Source: a virus. Taken from it: a stretch of 28,073 nt of DNA. The notes under the pieces are model-generated. The model did no database searches and had not been told where the DNA came from. It saw nothing but the letters and a program-made list of their open reading frames with translations. Location of the stretch: the IMG/VR virus record IMGVR_UViG_3300042090_000261, positions 1 to 28,073 of that record. One strand, written 5' to 3'. Every line of letters starts with the position of its first letter. Position 1 is the stretch's first letter. Below, in pieces: positions 22,127-28,073 of the stretch. The position numbers were made by a program, and so were the translations under genes.

Positions 22127-22330
22127 ATGCTCACCGGCAACACCCAATTCGAAGCCCTGTTACGCCAGCGCATCGCCGAGGAAATCGAGCGCGTGAGAGT
22201 CAATCTCGGCGCCGGAACGTCAGTGAAGAATTACGAGGATTATCGTCACCAGACAGGCAAGATCGCGGCCTTTGAGCGCGTACTTGGCGTGATCTGTGAC
22301 GATGTGAACACGGAAATCAACAAGAGGTAG
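22127..22330 (+). CDS. Small helical hypothetical protein
   Basis: A 67-residue protein directly after the previous stop. It has two predicted helices (NTQFEALLRQRIAEEIERVRVNL and YRHQTGKIAAFERVLGVICDDVNTEIN). A GGGAGGGAG stretch lies about 19 nt upstream, far from the start. Small helical proteins of this type occur between portal and capsid genes in many phages; function is unknown. Confidence 0.6.
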   Translation: MLTGNTQFEALLRQRIAEEIERVRVNLGAGTSVKNYEDYRHQTGKIAAFERVLGVICDDVNTEINKR

Positions 22331-22333
22331 CCA

Positions 22334-22732
22334 GTGCCGAATGTCGCCATGCTCCACGAGAAAGACCCCCGTCAAGTCATCCTTGATGCGATCGGTGATC
22401 TTTCCGGCTTTGAAATCGCGCAGAACGAGGTTCTGTGCGCAACCTATCTGCGCCCCGAGAAAACCGTCGGCGGCATCGTGATTCCGCGCTCGAACCTGAA
22501 CGAGGATCTGTTCCAGTCGAAGGCGCACCTCGTGGTCAAGATCGGCAGCGCGTGTCAGTTCCAGCGCGTGAATAAGAGCGACCGCGTGTTGGGATTGGAA
22601 ATCAACCTTCACGACTGGGTCATCGTGCGCCCATCCGATGCGCTCGCGATGGAAGTCAACGGCGTGCACTGTCGCCTCGTCTACGATGATCAGATTCGGG
22701 CGCGCATCCAAGACTGCCAGATGGTGTGGTGA
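22334..22732 (+). CDS. GroES-like co-chaperonin
   Basis: A 132-residue protein starting at GTG 22334, with AGAGG 5 nt upstream (ATG 22346 is the alternative). It shows a GroES-like layout: strand LCATYLRPEKTVGGIVIPRS, where the mobile-loop-like TVGGIVIP matches the GroES GGIVL segment, then AHLVVKIGSA, DWVIVRPSD, and VHCRLVYDDQIRARI. Phage co-chaperonins such as T4 gp31 help GroEL fold the major capsid protein. It lies 3.5 kb before the major capsid gene, which fits. The gene ends in an overlap with the scaffold-like gene. Confidence 0.75.
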   Translation: MPNVAMLHEKDPRQVILDAIGDLSGFEIAQNEVLCATYLRPEKTVGGIVIPRSNLNEDLFQSKAHLVVKIGSACQFQRVNKSDRVLGLEINLHDWVIVRPSDALAMEVNGVHCRLVYDDQIRARIQDCQMVW

Positions 22733-23682
22733 TGGCCGACCCCGAAACGGAACTGAAAGTCGATATCAGCAACTTGGGCGACGCCGTAGCCCCGAACGGC
22801 CACGACAAGGACAAAGACGCGCCGAAGATTGAAGTCGTCACGGAAGCCAAGCCCGACGCCGAAGAACCCAAGCCCAAGGCAGGCCTTACGCCCGAGGAGG
22901 GTATCCAGAAACTTCAGCGTCAATTGGACGAAGAACGCGCCGCCCGCGCATCCGAAGCCGCCGCGCGCCAAGACGCCGAACGCCGCGCCCAAGAGGCCAC
23001 CGAAGGCGAACTTCGCGCGAAGACCGACAATCACCAGTCGCAACTGGATATGCTCGGGAACGCGATTGCGAACTTGACCAGCGCGAACGATCTGCTCAAG
23101 TCCAAGTACTCCGCTGCGCTCGCGGCTCAAGACTTCGACACCGCTGCGTCCGCGCAGCTTGAAATGTCCACGAACGCCGCCAAGCTCGTGCAACTGGAAT
23201 CCGGAAAGGCGAACTTGGAACGCGCGGGCAAGCCAGCGCCGCGAGTCGCCCCAGTCAATCCCGTGGACCGCTTCGTGTCCACGATGACGCCGCGTTCAGC
23301 CTCGTGGGTCCGCGCGCACCCTGAGTTCGTGACGGATACCGCCAAGAACAACAAGATGATGGCTGCGCACTATGCGGCGATCGGCGACGGGCACGCGCCT
23401 GACAGTGATCAGTACTTCGAGGCGATTGAGCAGACGCTGGGCCTCCGGCAAGCGCCGCAGGTTGACGACGAGCCGGTGCTGTCGGATGCCGCGAGACCCA
23501 AGAGCCAGCGCACACCGCCGCCCGCCGCGCCCGTGAGCCGCAGCGGCAAGTCCACGGGCGGCCGGCCGAACGTCGTCACTCTCTCCAGCGATGAGGTTGA
23601 AATCGCGAAAATGAACGGCATGACGCCTGAAGAATATGCCCGCAACAAGTACGCTTTACAGAAAGAAGGCAGGTTGAACTGA
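22732..23682 (+). CDS. Scaffold-like protein
   Basis: A 316-residue protein from ATG 22732, overlapping the co-chaperonin stop by one base. The N-terminal third is acidic; residues about 55-150 are coiled coil (EEGIQKLQRQLDEERAARAS, then RQDAERRAQEATEGELRAK); the C-terminus ends in SSDEVEIAKMNGMTPEEYARNKY, typical of phage scaffolding proteins. Such proteins shape the prohead and leave or are cleaved before maturation. Position before the capsid genes supports this. Confidence 0.75.
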   Translation: MADPETELKVDISNLGDAVAPNGHDKDKDAPKIEVVTEAKPDAEEPKPKAGLTPEEGIQKLQRQLDEERAARASEAAARQDAERRAQEATEGELRAKTDNHQSQLDMLGNAIANLTSANDLLKSKYSAALAAQDFDTAASAQLEMSTNAAKLVQLESGKANLERAGKPAPRVAPVNPVDRFVSTMTPRSASWVRAHPEFVTDTAKNNKMMAAHYAAIGDGHAPDSDQYFEAIEQTLGLRQAPQVDDEPVLSDAARPKSQRTPPPAAPVSRSGKSTGGRPNVVTLSSDEVEIAKMNGMTPEEYARNKYALQKEGRLN

Positions 23683-24299
23683 TGGCTACCGACGACACCG
23701 CCCCCACCATCGGCACCGAAGACATCGGCCGCCGCGCCCGCAGCCGCATGCCGCATGCGCCGCTGCCCGAACCGCCAGCCGCGAAGCCCCCGACGGTGGT
23801 CATTGACGCACCGTTTGACGAAGACGACCCGCGCGCACGAGCCGCCGCACGGGCTGAGGAACTGCGCGCGCACCGCGGCGCGATGGACGATGGCGTTGAC
23901 AAGTACGCCATTGACCCGCGCGTGATCCCGGACGGTTGGTCCTACGAATGGAAGACCCTGACCGTGTACGGCAAGGAGAATCCCTCCTATCAGGTCTCGC
24001 TCGCCCGCGCCGGATGGGAACCTGTGCCCGCGCACCGGCATCCGGAGATGATGCCCGAGGGCTGGAAATCCGAGACGATCGAGCGCGACGGACAGATCTT
24101 GATGGAGCGCCCGCTTGAGATCACGAACGAGGCGAAGACGAACGAGCTGCGCAAAGCGCGCGCTCAGGTGCGCCAGAAGGAGGCGCAGTTGAACGGCCAG
24201 CCTGCGGGACCGAACTCACCGTTCGAAGCCACGAACAAGGGCAATCCGCTCGCGCAGTTCAAGAAATCGTATGAGCCGATGCCGATTCCGAAGGAATAA
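23682..24299 (+). CDS. Conserved phage head-region protein
   Basis: A 205-residue protein with one-base overlap (TGATG). The N-terminus is Pro/Arg-rich; a compact centre has PRVIPDGWSYEWKTLTVYG and PSYQVSLARAGWEPVPAHRH, then MMPEGWKSETIERDGQILMER. I have seen this DGWSYEWK...GWEPVPA pattern in many phages next to capsid genes. It may be a head or tail-associated structural protein; function is not known. Confidence 0.65.
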   Translation: MATDDTAPTIGTEDIGRRARSRMPHAPLPEPPAAKPPTVVIDAPFDEDDPRARAAARAEELRAHRGAMDDGVDKYAIDPRVIPDGWSYEWKTLTVYGKENPSYQVSLARAGWEPVPAHRHPEMMPEGWKSETIERDGQILMERPLEITNEAKTNELRKARAQVRQKEAQLNGQPAGPNSPFEATNKGNPLAQFKKSYEPMPIPKE

Positions 24300-24345
24300 C
24301 CCAAGGGGCCACCCATCTAGTTGTGAATCCATAAATGGAACTGTG

Positions 24346-24423
24346 ATGGAGTTAACGCCCCGCTTTCTACCTGAGCGAAGCGAGTCCTGGGTATGCCGAC
24401 TTAAAACTGCCCAACTTTCATGA
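24346..24423 (+). CDS. Possible 25-residue peptide
   Basis: ATG 24346 opens a short frame (MELTPRFLPERSESWVCRLK...) whose stop overlaps the next start (ATGA, 24420-24423). The overlap style matches real genes in this phage, but the RBS is weak. It partly fills the 120-base gap after 24299. Coding status is uncertain. Confidence 0.3.
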   Translation: MELTPRFLPERSESWVCRLKTAQLS

Positions 24424-24596
24424 CCACCCGCTCCGAATGCACCTCCAAACGCGCCTACCTGTTCAAAGAAGCCGCCGAGCGCGCGATGCGCTTTCGGCTC
24501 TCTCAGCGTCCGAACACGCCCTTGCGCGTCTACAAGTGCACCAGTTGCCCGTGCTGGCATCTCACCAGCCGGCGGCTCGTAACTGCGGATATTTGA
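24420..24596 (+). CDS. Small zinc-ribbon-like protein
   Basis: A 58-residue protein from ATG 24420. It has Cys7 near the start and YKCTSCPCWHLTSRR near the end, with a helical stretch (RAYLFKEAAERAMRF) between. The C-x2-C-x-C-W-H-L-T-S pattern is one I know from small phage proteins near head genes. A zinc-binding nucleic-acid role is inferred. Its stop codon overlaps the -35 box of the capsid promoter. Confidence 0.6.
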   Translation: MTTRSECTSKRAYLFKEAAERAMRFRLSQRPNTPLRVYKCTSCPCWHLTSRRLVTADI

Positions 24597-24621
24597 CACC
24601 CCGCAACAGTTGATGCATATT
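24593..24621 (+). promoter_or_regulatory. Strong sigma70-like promoter for the capsid genes
   Basis: TTGACA (24593-24598) and CATATT (24616-24621) are 17 bp apart. Transcription would start near 24628, giving a leader of about 93 nt before ATG 24721. A dedicated promoter before highly expressed capsid genes is expected. Confidence 0.7.
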
Positions 24622-24631
24622 CCGCACATCC

Positions 24632-24711
24632 GAGCCGCCCGGTGTGGCTCTTAACGGTTAGTTTGTAAGGTCCCTCCATAGCCCGGTGCCATGAAGACCT
24701 CCAGGTAGGAG
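24632..24711 (+). promoter_or_regulatory. Structured leader before the capsid operon
   Basis: The leader has a GAGCC/GGCTC hairpin (24632-24650), a five-codon frame MKTSR (24691-24708), and a short CTCC/GGAG pairing (24699-24711) that would cover the ribosome binding site of the gene at 24721. This could tune translation; the stem is only 4 bp. Confidence 0.3.
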
Positions 24712-24720
24712 CGTCTCCGC

Positions 24721-25332
24721 ATGGCGACCAACACGTCCAGTCCGTTCGGATTTTCACAGCGCAACGGCACGGGAACCACGCCGAGCTTTGAACAAGTCGT
24801 CGGCATCATCGACTACAACACCGCCAATATCTTCTTTGGCGATCCGGTGTTCCGTCTCAGTGGTGATGGCACCATTGCCGGCGTCACGACCGGCCCCGGC
24901 CCCGGCACGACCGCGATAGCCGGTGTGTTCGTCGGCTGCAAGTATCTCTCCATCGCCCAAAAGAAAACCGTCTGGTCGAATTATTGGCCAGGCTCCGATG
25001 TCGCCTCCGGGAACACCGTCGAAGGCTACATCGTGAACGACCCGAACGCGCAGTTCACCGCACAGGTCGCAGGCTCGAGTTCCACCGGCCTTGTCGCCGG
25101 CAACATCGGCTCCAACGTGCAGTTCGCCTATGGCACCGGCACGACCGCGAACGGAATTTCCGGCGCGTACATCGACATCACCGTCTCGCCGACCACGACC
25201 TCCACGCTGCCGTTTCGCGTCGTGAGCCTGATCACGAATCCGCCAGGGGCGAATGGGACCAACAGTGGGGCGTACAACTGGGCTGTTGTTGCCTTTAACA
25301 ATGTTGAGACAAAGCAGCTCACGGCTGTGTAA
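24721..25332 (+). CDS. Capsid-associated structural protein (decoration or head protein)
   Basis: A 203-residue protein with AGGAG 9 nt before ATG 24721. It is Gly/Thr/Ser-rich with long beta-prone stretches (TVEGYIVNDPNAQFTAQVAG, NVQFAYGTGTTANGISGAYI, ISVSP-like repeats), as in capsid decoration or stabilising proteins. It lies directly before the major capsid region and just after a strong promoter. A head decoration role is inferred from composition and place. Confidence 0.6.
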   Translation: MATNTSSPFGFSQRNGTGTTPSFEQVVGIIDYNTANIFFGDPVFRLSGDGTIAGVTTGPGPGTTAIAGVFVGCKYLSIAQKKTVWSNYWPGSDVASGNTVEGYIVNDPNAQFTAQVAGSSSTGLVAGNIGSNVQFAYGTGTTANGISGAYIDITVSPTTTSTLPFRVVSLITNPPGANGTNSGAYNWAVVAFNNVETKQLTAV

Positions 25333-25336
25333 AAAA

Positions 25337-25855
25337 ATGGATACGACCATTTTCGATTTTGGTTTCCATTCGGTCAGCGATCACGACTTGAAGAAAGCCA
25401 CGCTGTTCAACAAGTCACGACTTGGCGAAAGCGGCTGCTGGATTTGGATAGGAAACAAGCGCCATGGTTACGGCCTTTACTGGCATGAGGGAAAAACCCA
25501 ATCTGCACATCGAGTGAGTTACGAAGTGTTCGTTGGTCCGATCCCCAAGGGATTGCACCTACTTCATTCTTGCGACAATCCTTCGTGCATCAACCCGAGC
25601 CATCTGCGCCCCGGAACCGTCAAGGAAAACATGGCGGATCGTGAGGCGCGTGGTCGTCGTGATGTGCGAGGCGAGCAGGTTGGGACAGCCAAACTGACGA
25701 CCGCGCAAGTATTGGAAATCAAGGCGTCAGAGTTGTCGAACAAGGAACTTAGCCGTATCTACGGCGTCAGGCCAGACAATATCTGGCTCATCCGCAGCGG
25801 TCGATCTTGGAAACATTTGAACGCTGCATCGGAAGGAGTAGCACATGCCGGTTAA
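25337..25855 (+). CDS. HNH homing endonuclease
   Basis: A 172-residue protein from ATG 25337, which is fused to a run of seven adenines; no good RBS is seen, so it may be weakly expressed. It has ESGCWIWIG, then AHRVSYEVFVGPIPKGLHLLH followed by CDNPSCINPSHLRPGT, the core of HNH_3-type endonucleases, and a C-terminal helix-turn-helix-like part (LTTAQVLEIKASELSNKELS). Such free-standing enzymes spread by cutting uninvaded alleles. It overlaps the start of the major capsid gene by 11 bases, so it is wedged between two capsid genes. Confidence 0.85.
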   Translation: MDTTIFDFGFHSVSDHDLKKATLFNKSRLGESGCWIWIGNKRHGYGLYWHEGKTQSAHRVSYEVFVGPIPKGLHLLHSCDNPSCINPSHLRPGTVKENMADREARGRRDVRGEQVGTAKLTTAQVLEIKASELSNKELSRIYGVRPDNIWLIRSGRSWKHLNAASEGVAHAG

Positions 25856-26759
25856 TTTAGCTGCGATCAAGGATCTTCTGTTGCCAGGACTGCGCGGCAT
25901 AGAGGGCCGGTATGAGATGATCCCGGCCCAATGGGATAAGGTCTTCACCAAGTTCGACTCCAAACTCGCCTTGGAACGCACGGCCGAAATGCGCTACTTG
26001 GGCCTGGCTCAGCTAAAGACCGAAGGCGGCCAGACCTCCTTCGACAACAATGCGGGCGAGCGGTACGTGTACAACCAGGAGCACAACGAGATCGCGTTGG
26101 GCTACGCGATGACCCGCAAGGCCATCGACGACAACCTGTACAAGACGCAGTTTCATCCGTCCAATCTCGGCCTGATCGAATCCTTCCATCAAACGAAGGA
26201 GATTTACGCGGCCAACGTCTTGAACACCGCGACCACGTACAACAGCGCCGTCGGCGGCGATGGCGTGGCGCTGTGCTCCACCGCCCACCCGATCGACGGA
26301 CAGACGATCGCGAACACGCCGACGACCCAGGTGGACTTGAACGAGGCCACATTGCTGAATGCCATGATCAGCATTCGGACGAACTTCCGCGATCAGGCGG
26401 CCCTCAAGATCTTCGCGCGCGGTCGCAAGTTGATCGTGCCGCCGCAGTTGGAGCCTGTCGCGATCCGCTTGACCAAGACCGAACTGCGGCCAGGCACGGC
26501 GGACAACGACGTCAACGCGATCCTGTCCACGGCGGGCGGCCTCTCCGAAGGCTACATGGTCATGGACTTCTTGACGTCCAACTATGCGTGGTTCTTGCTG
26601 ACCAACATCGCGGGGCTGGCGTACATGGACCGCATTAACTTTGAGACAGACATGCAAGTGGACTTTATCACTGATAATTTGCTTGTCAAGGGCTATGCCC
26701 GCTATAGTTTATCTTACTTTAATTGGCGCGCCCTGTATGGCTCATTCCCAACTTCATAA
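25845..26759 (+). CDS. Major capsid protein
   Basis: A 304-residue protein with GGAAGGAG before ATG 25845. It has features of HK97-fold major capsid proteins in the Mu gpT-like group: an N-terminal region (LLLPGLRGIEGRYEMIPAQWDKVF), YNQEHNEIALGYAMTRKAID, a GVALCSTAHPIDG motif often seen in such capsids, FARGRKLIVPPQLEPVAIRL, and a C-terminal KGYARYSLSYFNWRALYGS. It forms the icosahedral shell. Position after the scaffold, co-chaperonin and promoter is as expected. Confidence 0.88.
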   Translation: MPVNLAAIKDLLLPGLRGIEGRYEMIPAQWDKVFTKFDSKLALERTAEMRYLGLAQLKTEGGQTSFDNNAGERYVYNQEHNEIALGYAMTRKAIDDNLYKTQFHPSNLGLIESFHQTKEIYAANVLNTATTYNSAVGGDGVALCSTAHPIDGQTIANTPTTQVDLNEATLLNAMISIRTNFRDQAALKIFARGRKLIVPPQLEPVAIRLTKTELRPGTADNDVNAILSTAGGLSEGYMVMDFLTSNYAWFLLTNIAGLAYMDRINFETDMQVDFITDNLLVKGYARYSLSYFNWRALYGSFPTS

Positions 26760-26780
26760 GCAAAAACAGTCACTTACGTC

Positions 26781-26803
26781 ATTACGATAAAAGGTAATTT
26801 TTT
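26781..26803 (+). terminator. Weak intrinsic terminator after the capsid gene
   Basis: ATTAC (26781-26785) and GTAAT (26794-26798) pair around an 8-nt loop and run into six T bases (26798-26803). The stem is short and AT-rich, so termination is likely partial. Confidence 0.4.
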
Positions 26804-26814
26804 AACGTGAATGC

Positions 26815-26842
26815 TTGCTTAAAGACGGATATTGCGTATAAT
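26815..26842 (+). promoter_or_regulatory. Promoter with consensus -10 for the endonuclease VII-type gene
   Basis: A perfect TATAAT (26837-26842) with -35 TTGCTT (26815-26820) at 16 bp spacing. It lies between the capsid terminator and ATG 26870. Homing endonucleases often carry their own promoters. Confidence 0.65.
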
Positions 26843-26869
26843 GGCATCTCCCAACAAGGAGATGAATCC

Positions 26870-27592
26870 ATGAACGTGAAAAAGCCGACTCTGACGTTTG
26901 AGCAGATCAACGAATTGATCGCCTATGACGGGGCGACTGGCGTGTTTACGTGGAAAAAGACGGCATCGCGTCGTCACAAGGTCGGCGAGGAAATCGGTGA
27001 GTTCAAGTCCAGAGTGGACAAGTACGGCGTGGCGCGCCGCTACAAGTACATCGGCGTTCTGTATCACCAGACCCCTGCGACCCGCATTGCGTGGTTGCTG
27101 ACCTACGGCGAATGGCCGAAAGGCAATATCCTGTACAAAGATGGGAACACCGAGAACCTGAAGATTGACAATCTGAAGGAGGCGGATTTCCCGACGGTGA
27201 TCACCGTGAAGGGCAGCGTTCGACATTACAAAATGTCAGCCGAGGCCACGCGGCATTATGGCCTCAAGCGCTACTACGGGATGAGCGGCGAAACGTACAA
27301 CATGATGCTGGCCGCGCAGGGCGGTGTATGCGCAATCTGCAAGGGTACCGAGACGTATATCGCTAAGGGATACAACGAGCCAAAAGCTCTGTCTGTTGAC
27401 CACAATCACGAAACCGGCGCGATCCGTGGGCTGTTGTGCTCAAACTGCAATTACATGATCGGGCATTGCCGGGAGAATCCCGACATTCTGTTGGATGGCG
27501 CGAAGTACCTACGCCTGCACAACGGCACGCCCCCGGCGAAGCCCAAACTTGAAATCGTGCGCACCGATGCGCCGACCGAGGATGCGAAATGA
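26870..27592 (+). CDS. Homing endonuclease: HNH-like N-part fused to endonuclease VII domain
   Basis: A 240-residue protein with AAGGAG 8 nt before ATG 26870. The N-terminal half (LIAYDGATGVFTWKK, then ATRIAWLLTYGEWPKGNILYKDG, ENLKIDNLKEAD) follows the phage HNH pattern, but the expected His in the DHINGD position is replaced (YKDGNTENL). The C-terminal half is an endonuclease VII domain: CAICKGTE, then LSVDHNHETGAIRGLLCSNCNYMIGHCRENPD, with Cys pairs for zinc and the D-H-N-H active motif. It may act as a homing enzyme. It sits between capsid genes and has its own promoter. Confidence 0.82.
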   Translation: MNVKKPTLTFEQINELIAYDGATGVFTWKKTASRRHKVGEEIGEFKSRVDKYGVARRYKYIGVLYHQTPATRIAWLLTYGEWPKGNILYKDGNTENLKIDNLKEADFPTVITVKGSVRHYKMSAEATRHYGLKRYYGMSGETYNMMLAAQGGVCAICKGTETYIAKGYNEPKALSVDHNHETGAIRGLLCSNCNYMIGHCRENPDILLDGAKYLRLHNGTPPAKPKLEIVRTDAPTEDAK

Positions 27593-28073
27593 CCTCCTAC
27601 ATCCCCCCAACGAGCGGCACGCCGGTCTATCCCGATATCCTGGGAGGGCAGCTCACGCAGACCAATGGAAATCCAGTATTTCCCGGCACGCAGTTCACTG
27701 GCCCAGTGCTGGCGGGAAACGTGTTCAATTCCGACGGCACGAACAGCCTCGCGGGCGTCGGTGAAGTCACTGGGACCGCGAACGTCGGGTGGGCGTCGCT
27801 GTCGCAGAGCTGTGTTTGCACGCAGGCGACAAACACCAGCACTGCCGGTCAGTTCGTCTGTCCGATCGTGATCCCGGCGCAGAGCCAGATCAAGTCGATC
27901 AAGATCATGGTGACGACTGCGTTGACCGGGTCTGCGACCACGCTTGGGATCGGCTCGGGCGCGTCCGCAACCGCTTTCACTGCGGCCAATGCCGTGGTCA
28001 CCAGTGGCGCGTTGGGTCAAGTGTCTGTGACCCCTGGCACTGGCGCGACGCAGATCGGCAACTGGGACAACGT
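27589..28073 (+). CDS. Structural protein, partial at window end
   Basis: The frame from ATG 27589 (ATGA overlap with the endonuclease gene) runs open to the last base, giving 161 codons; the C-terminus lies outside. It starts MTSYIPPTSGTPVYPDILGG and is Gly/Thr/Ser/Ala-rich with beta-prone repeats (TGPVLAGNVFNSDGTNSLAG, VVTSGALGQVSVTPGTGA), like head decoration or tail/neck structural proteins. Position downstream of the major capsid gene supports a virion role. Confidence 0.6.
   Translation, partial: MTSYIPPTSGTPVYPDILGGQLTQTNGNPVFPGTQFTGPVLAGNVFNSDGTNSLAGVGEVTGTANVGWASLSQSCVCTQATNTSTAGQFVCPIVIPAQSQIKSIKIMVTTALTGSATTLGIGSGASATAFTAANAVVTSGALGQVSVTPGTGATQIGNWDN

Noticed and set aside
25331-25340. 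Programmed frameshift at the A7 run joining the structural gene and the HNH gene
   Set aside because: The upstream stop TAA begins at 25330, before most of the run, and the downstream product is a typical free-standing HNH enzyme with its own ATG.

Overview
This window is the central part of a tailed double-stranded DNA bacteriophage genome (class Caudoviricetes). Every gene I can support lies on the + strand. Genes are packed tightly, and many start inside the stop codon of the previous gene (ATGA, GTGA or TAATG overlaps). Base composition is GC-rich. The recognisable promoters are sigma70-like (TTGACA/TATAAT type) and the ribosome binding sites are of the AGGAG type, which suits a proteobacterial or similar GC-rich bacterial host. 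The sequence alone does not name the host. The window cuts the first gene (helicase) and the last gene (a structural protein). No tail, lysis or integrase genes are visible.

Layout. (1) 1-4467 is a replication module: SF2 helicase (partial), VRR-NUC nuclease, a small gene carrying a perfect 21-bp inverted repeat, a promoter, a ribbon-helix-helix protein, and a large TOPRIM/VapE-type primase-helicase. (2) 4464-5350 is non-coding. It holds eleven copies of a TAGACAC-core repeat, a 53-nt uninterrupted alternating pyrimidine-purine tract and A-tracts, and is a candidate replication origin. (3) 5351-12287 is an accessory block. It encodes a papain-like peptidase homologue, a glycosyltransferase-sulfotransferase fusion, a small zinc-finger protein, a VWA protein, a PurA/PurZ-family enzyme (possible 2-aminoadenine genome chemistry), a protein with a Tat-like N-terminus, Cys-rich and RHH proteins, and a probable small terminase. 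A tandem-hairpin terminator closes it. (4) 12373-15940 holds an Rmf/CrpP-like protein, a TnpB-like protein whose RuvC-II glutamate is replaced by glycine, and a large terminase interrupted by a 139-aa mini-intein just before Walker B. (5) 15942-17790 is a Ro60 (TROVE-VWA) locus. A near-consensus promoter drives a stretch of tandem tRNA-like RNA elements, followed by the Ro gene and a small helix-turn-helix gene. (6) 17833-28073 is the head morphogenesis module: portal, Gly-rich protein, GroES-like co-chaperonin, scaffold-like protein, a strong promoter with leader, a capsid-associated protein, an HNH endonuclease, the major capsid protein, an endonuclease VII-type homing endonuclease with its own promoter, and another structural protein.

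The most notable points are the self-contained Ro60 plus Y-RNA-like locus, the PurZ-like enzyme, the TnpB-like protein with a damaged catalytic triad and folded 3' end, the mini-intein in the terminase, and the iteron-rich candidate origin. Functions are assigned from motifs read by eye. No database search was possible, so family names without stated motifs should be treated as inference.
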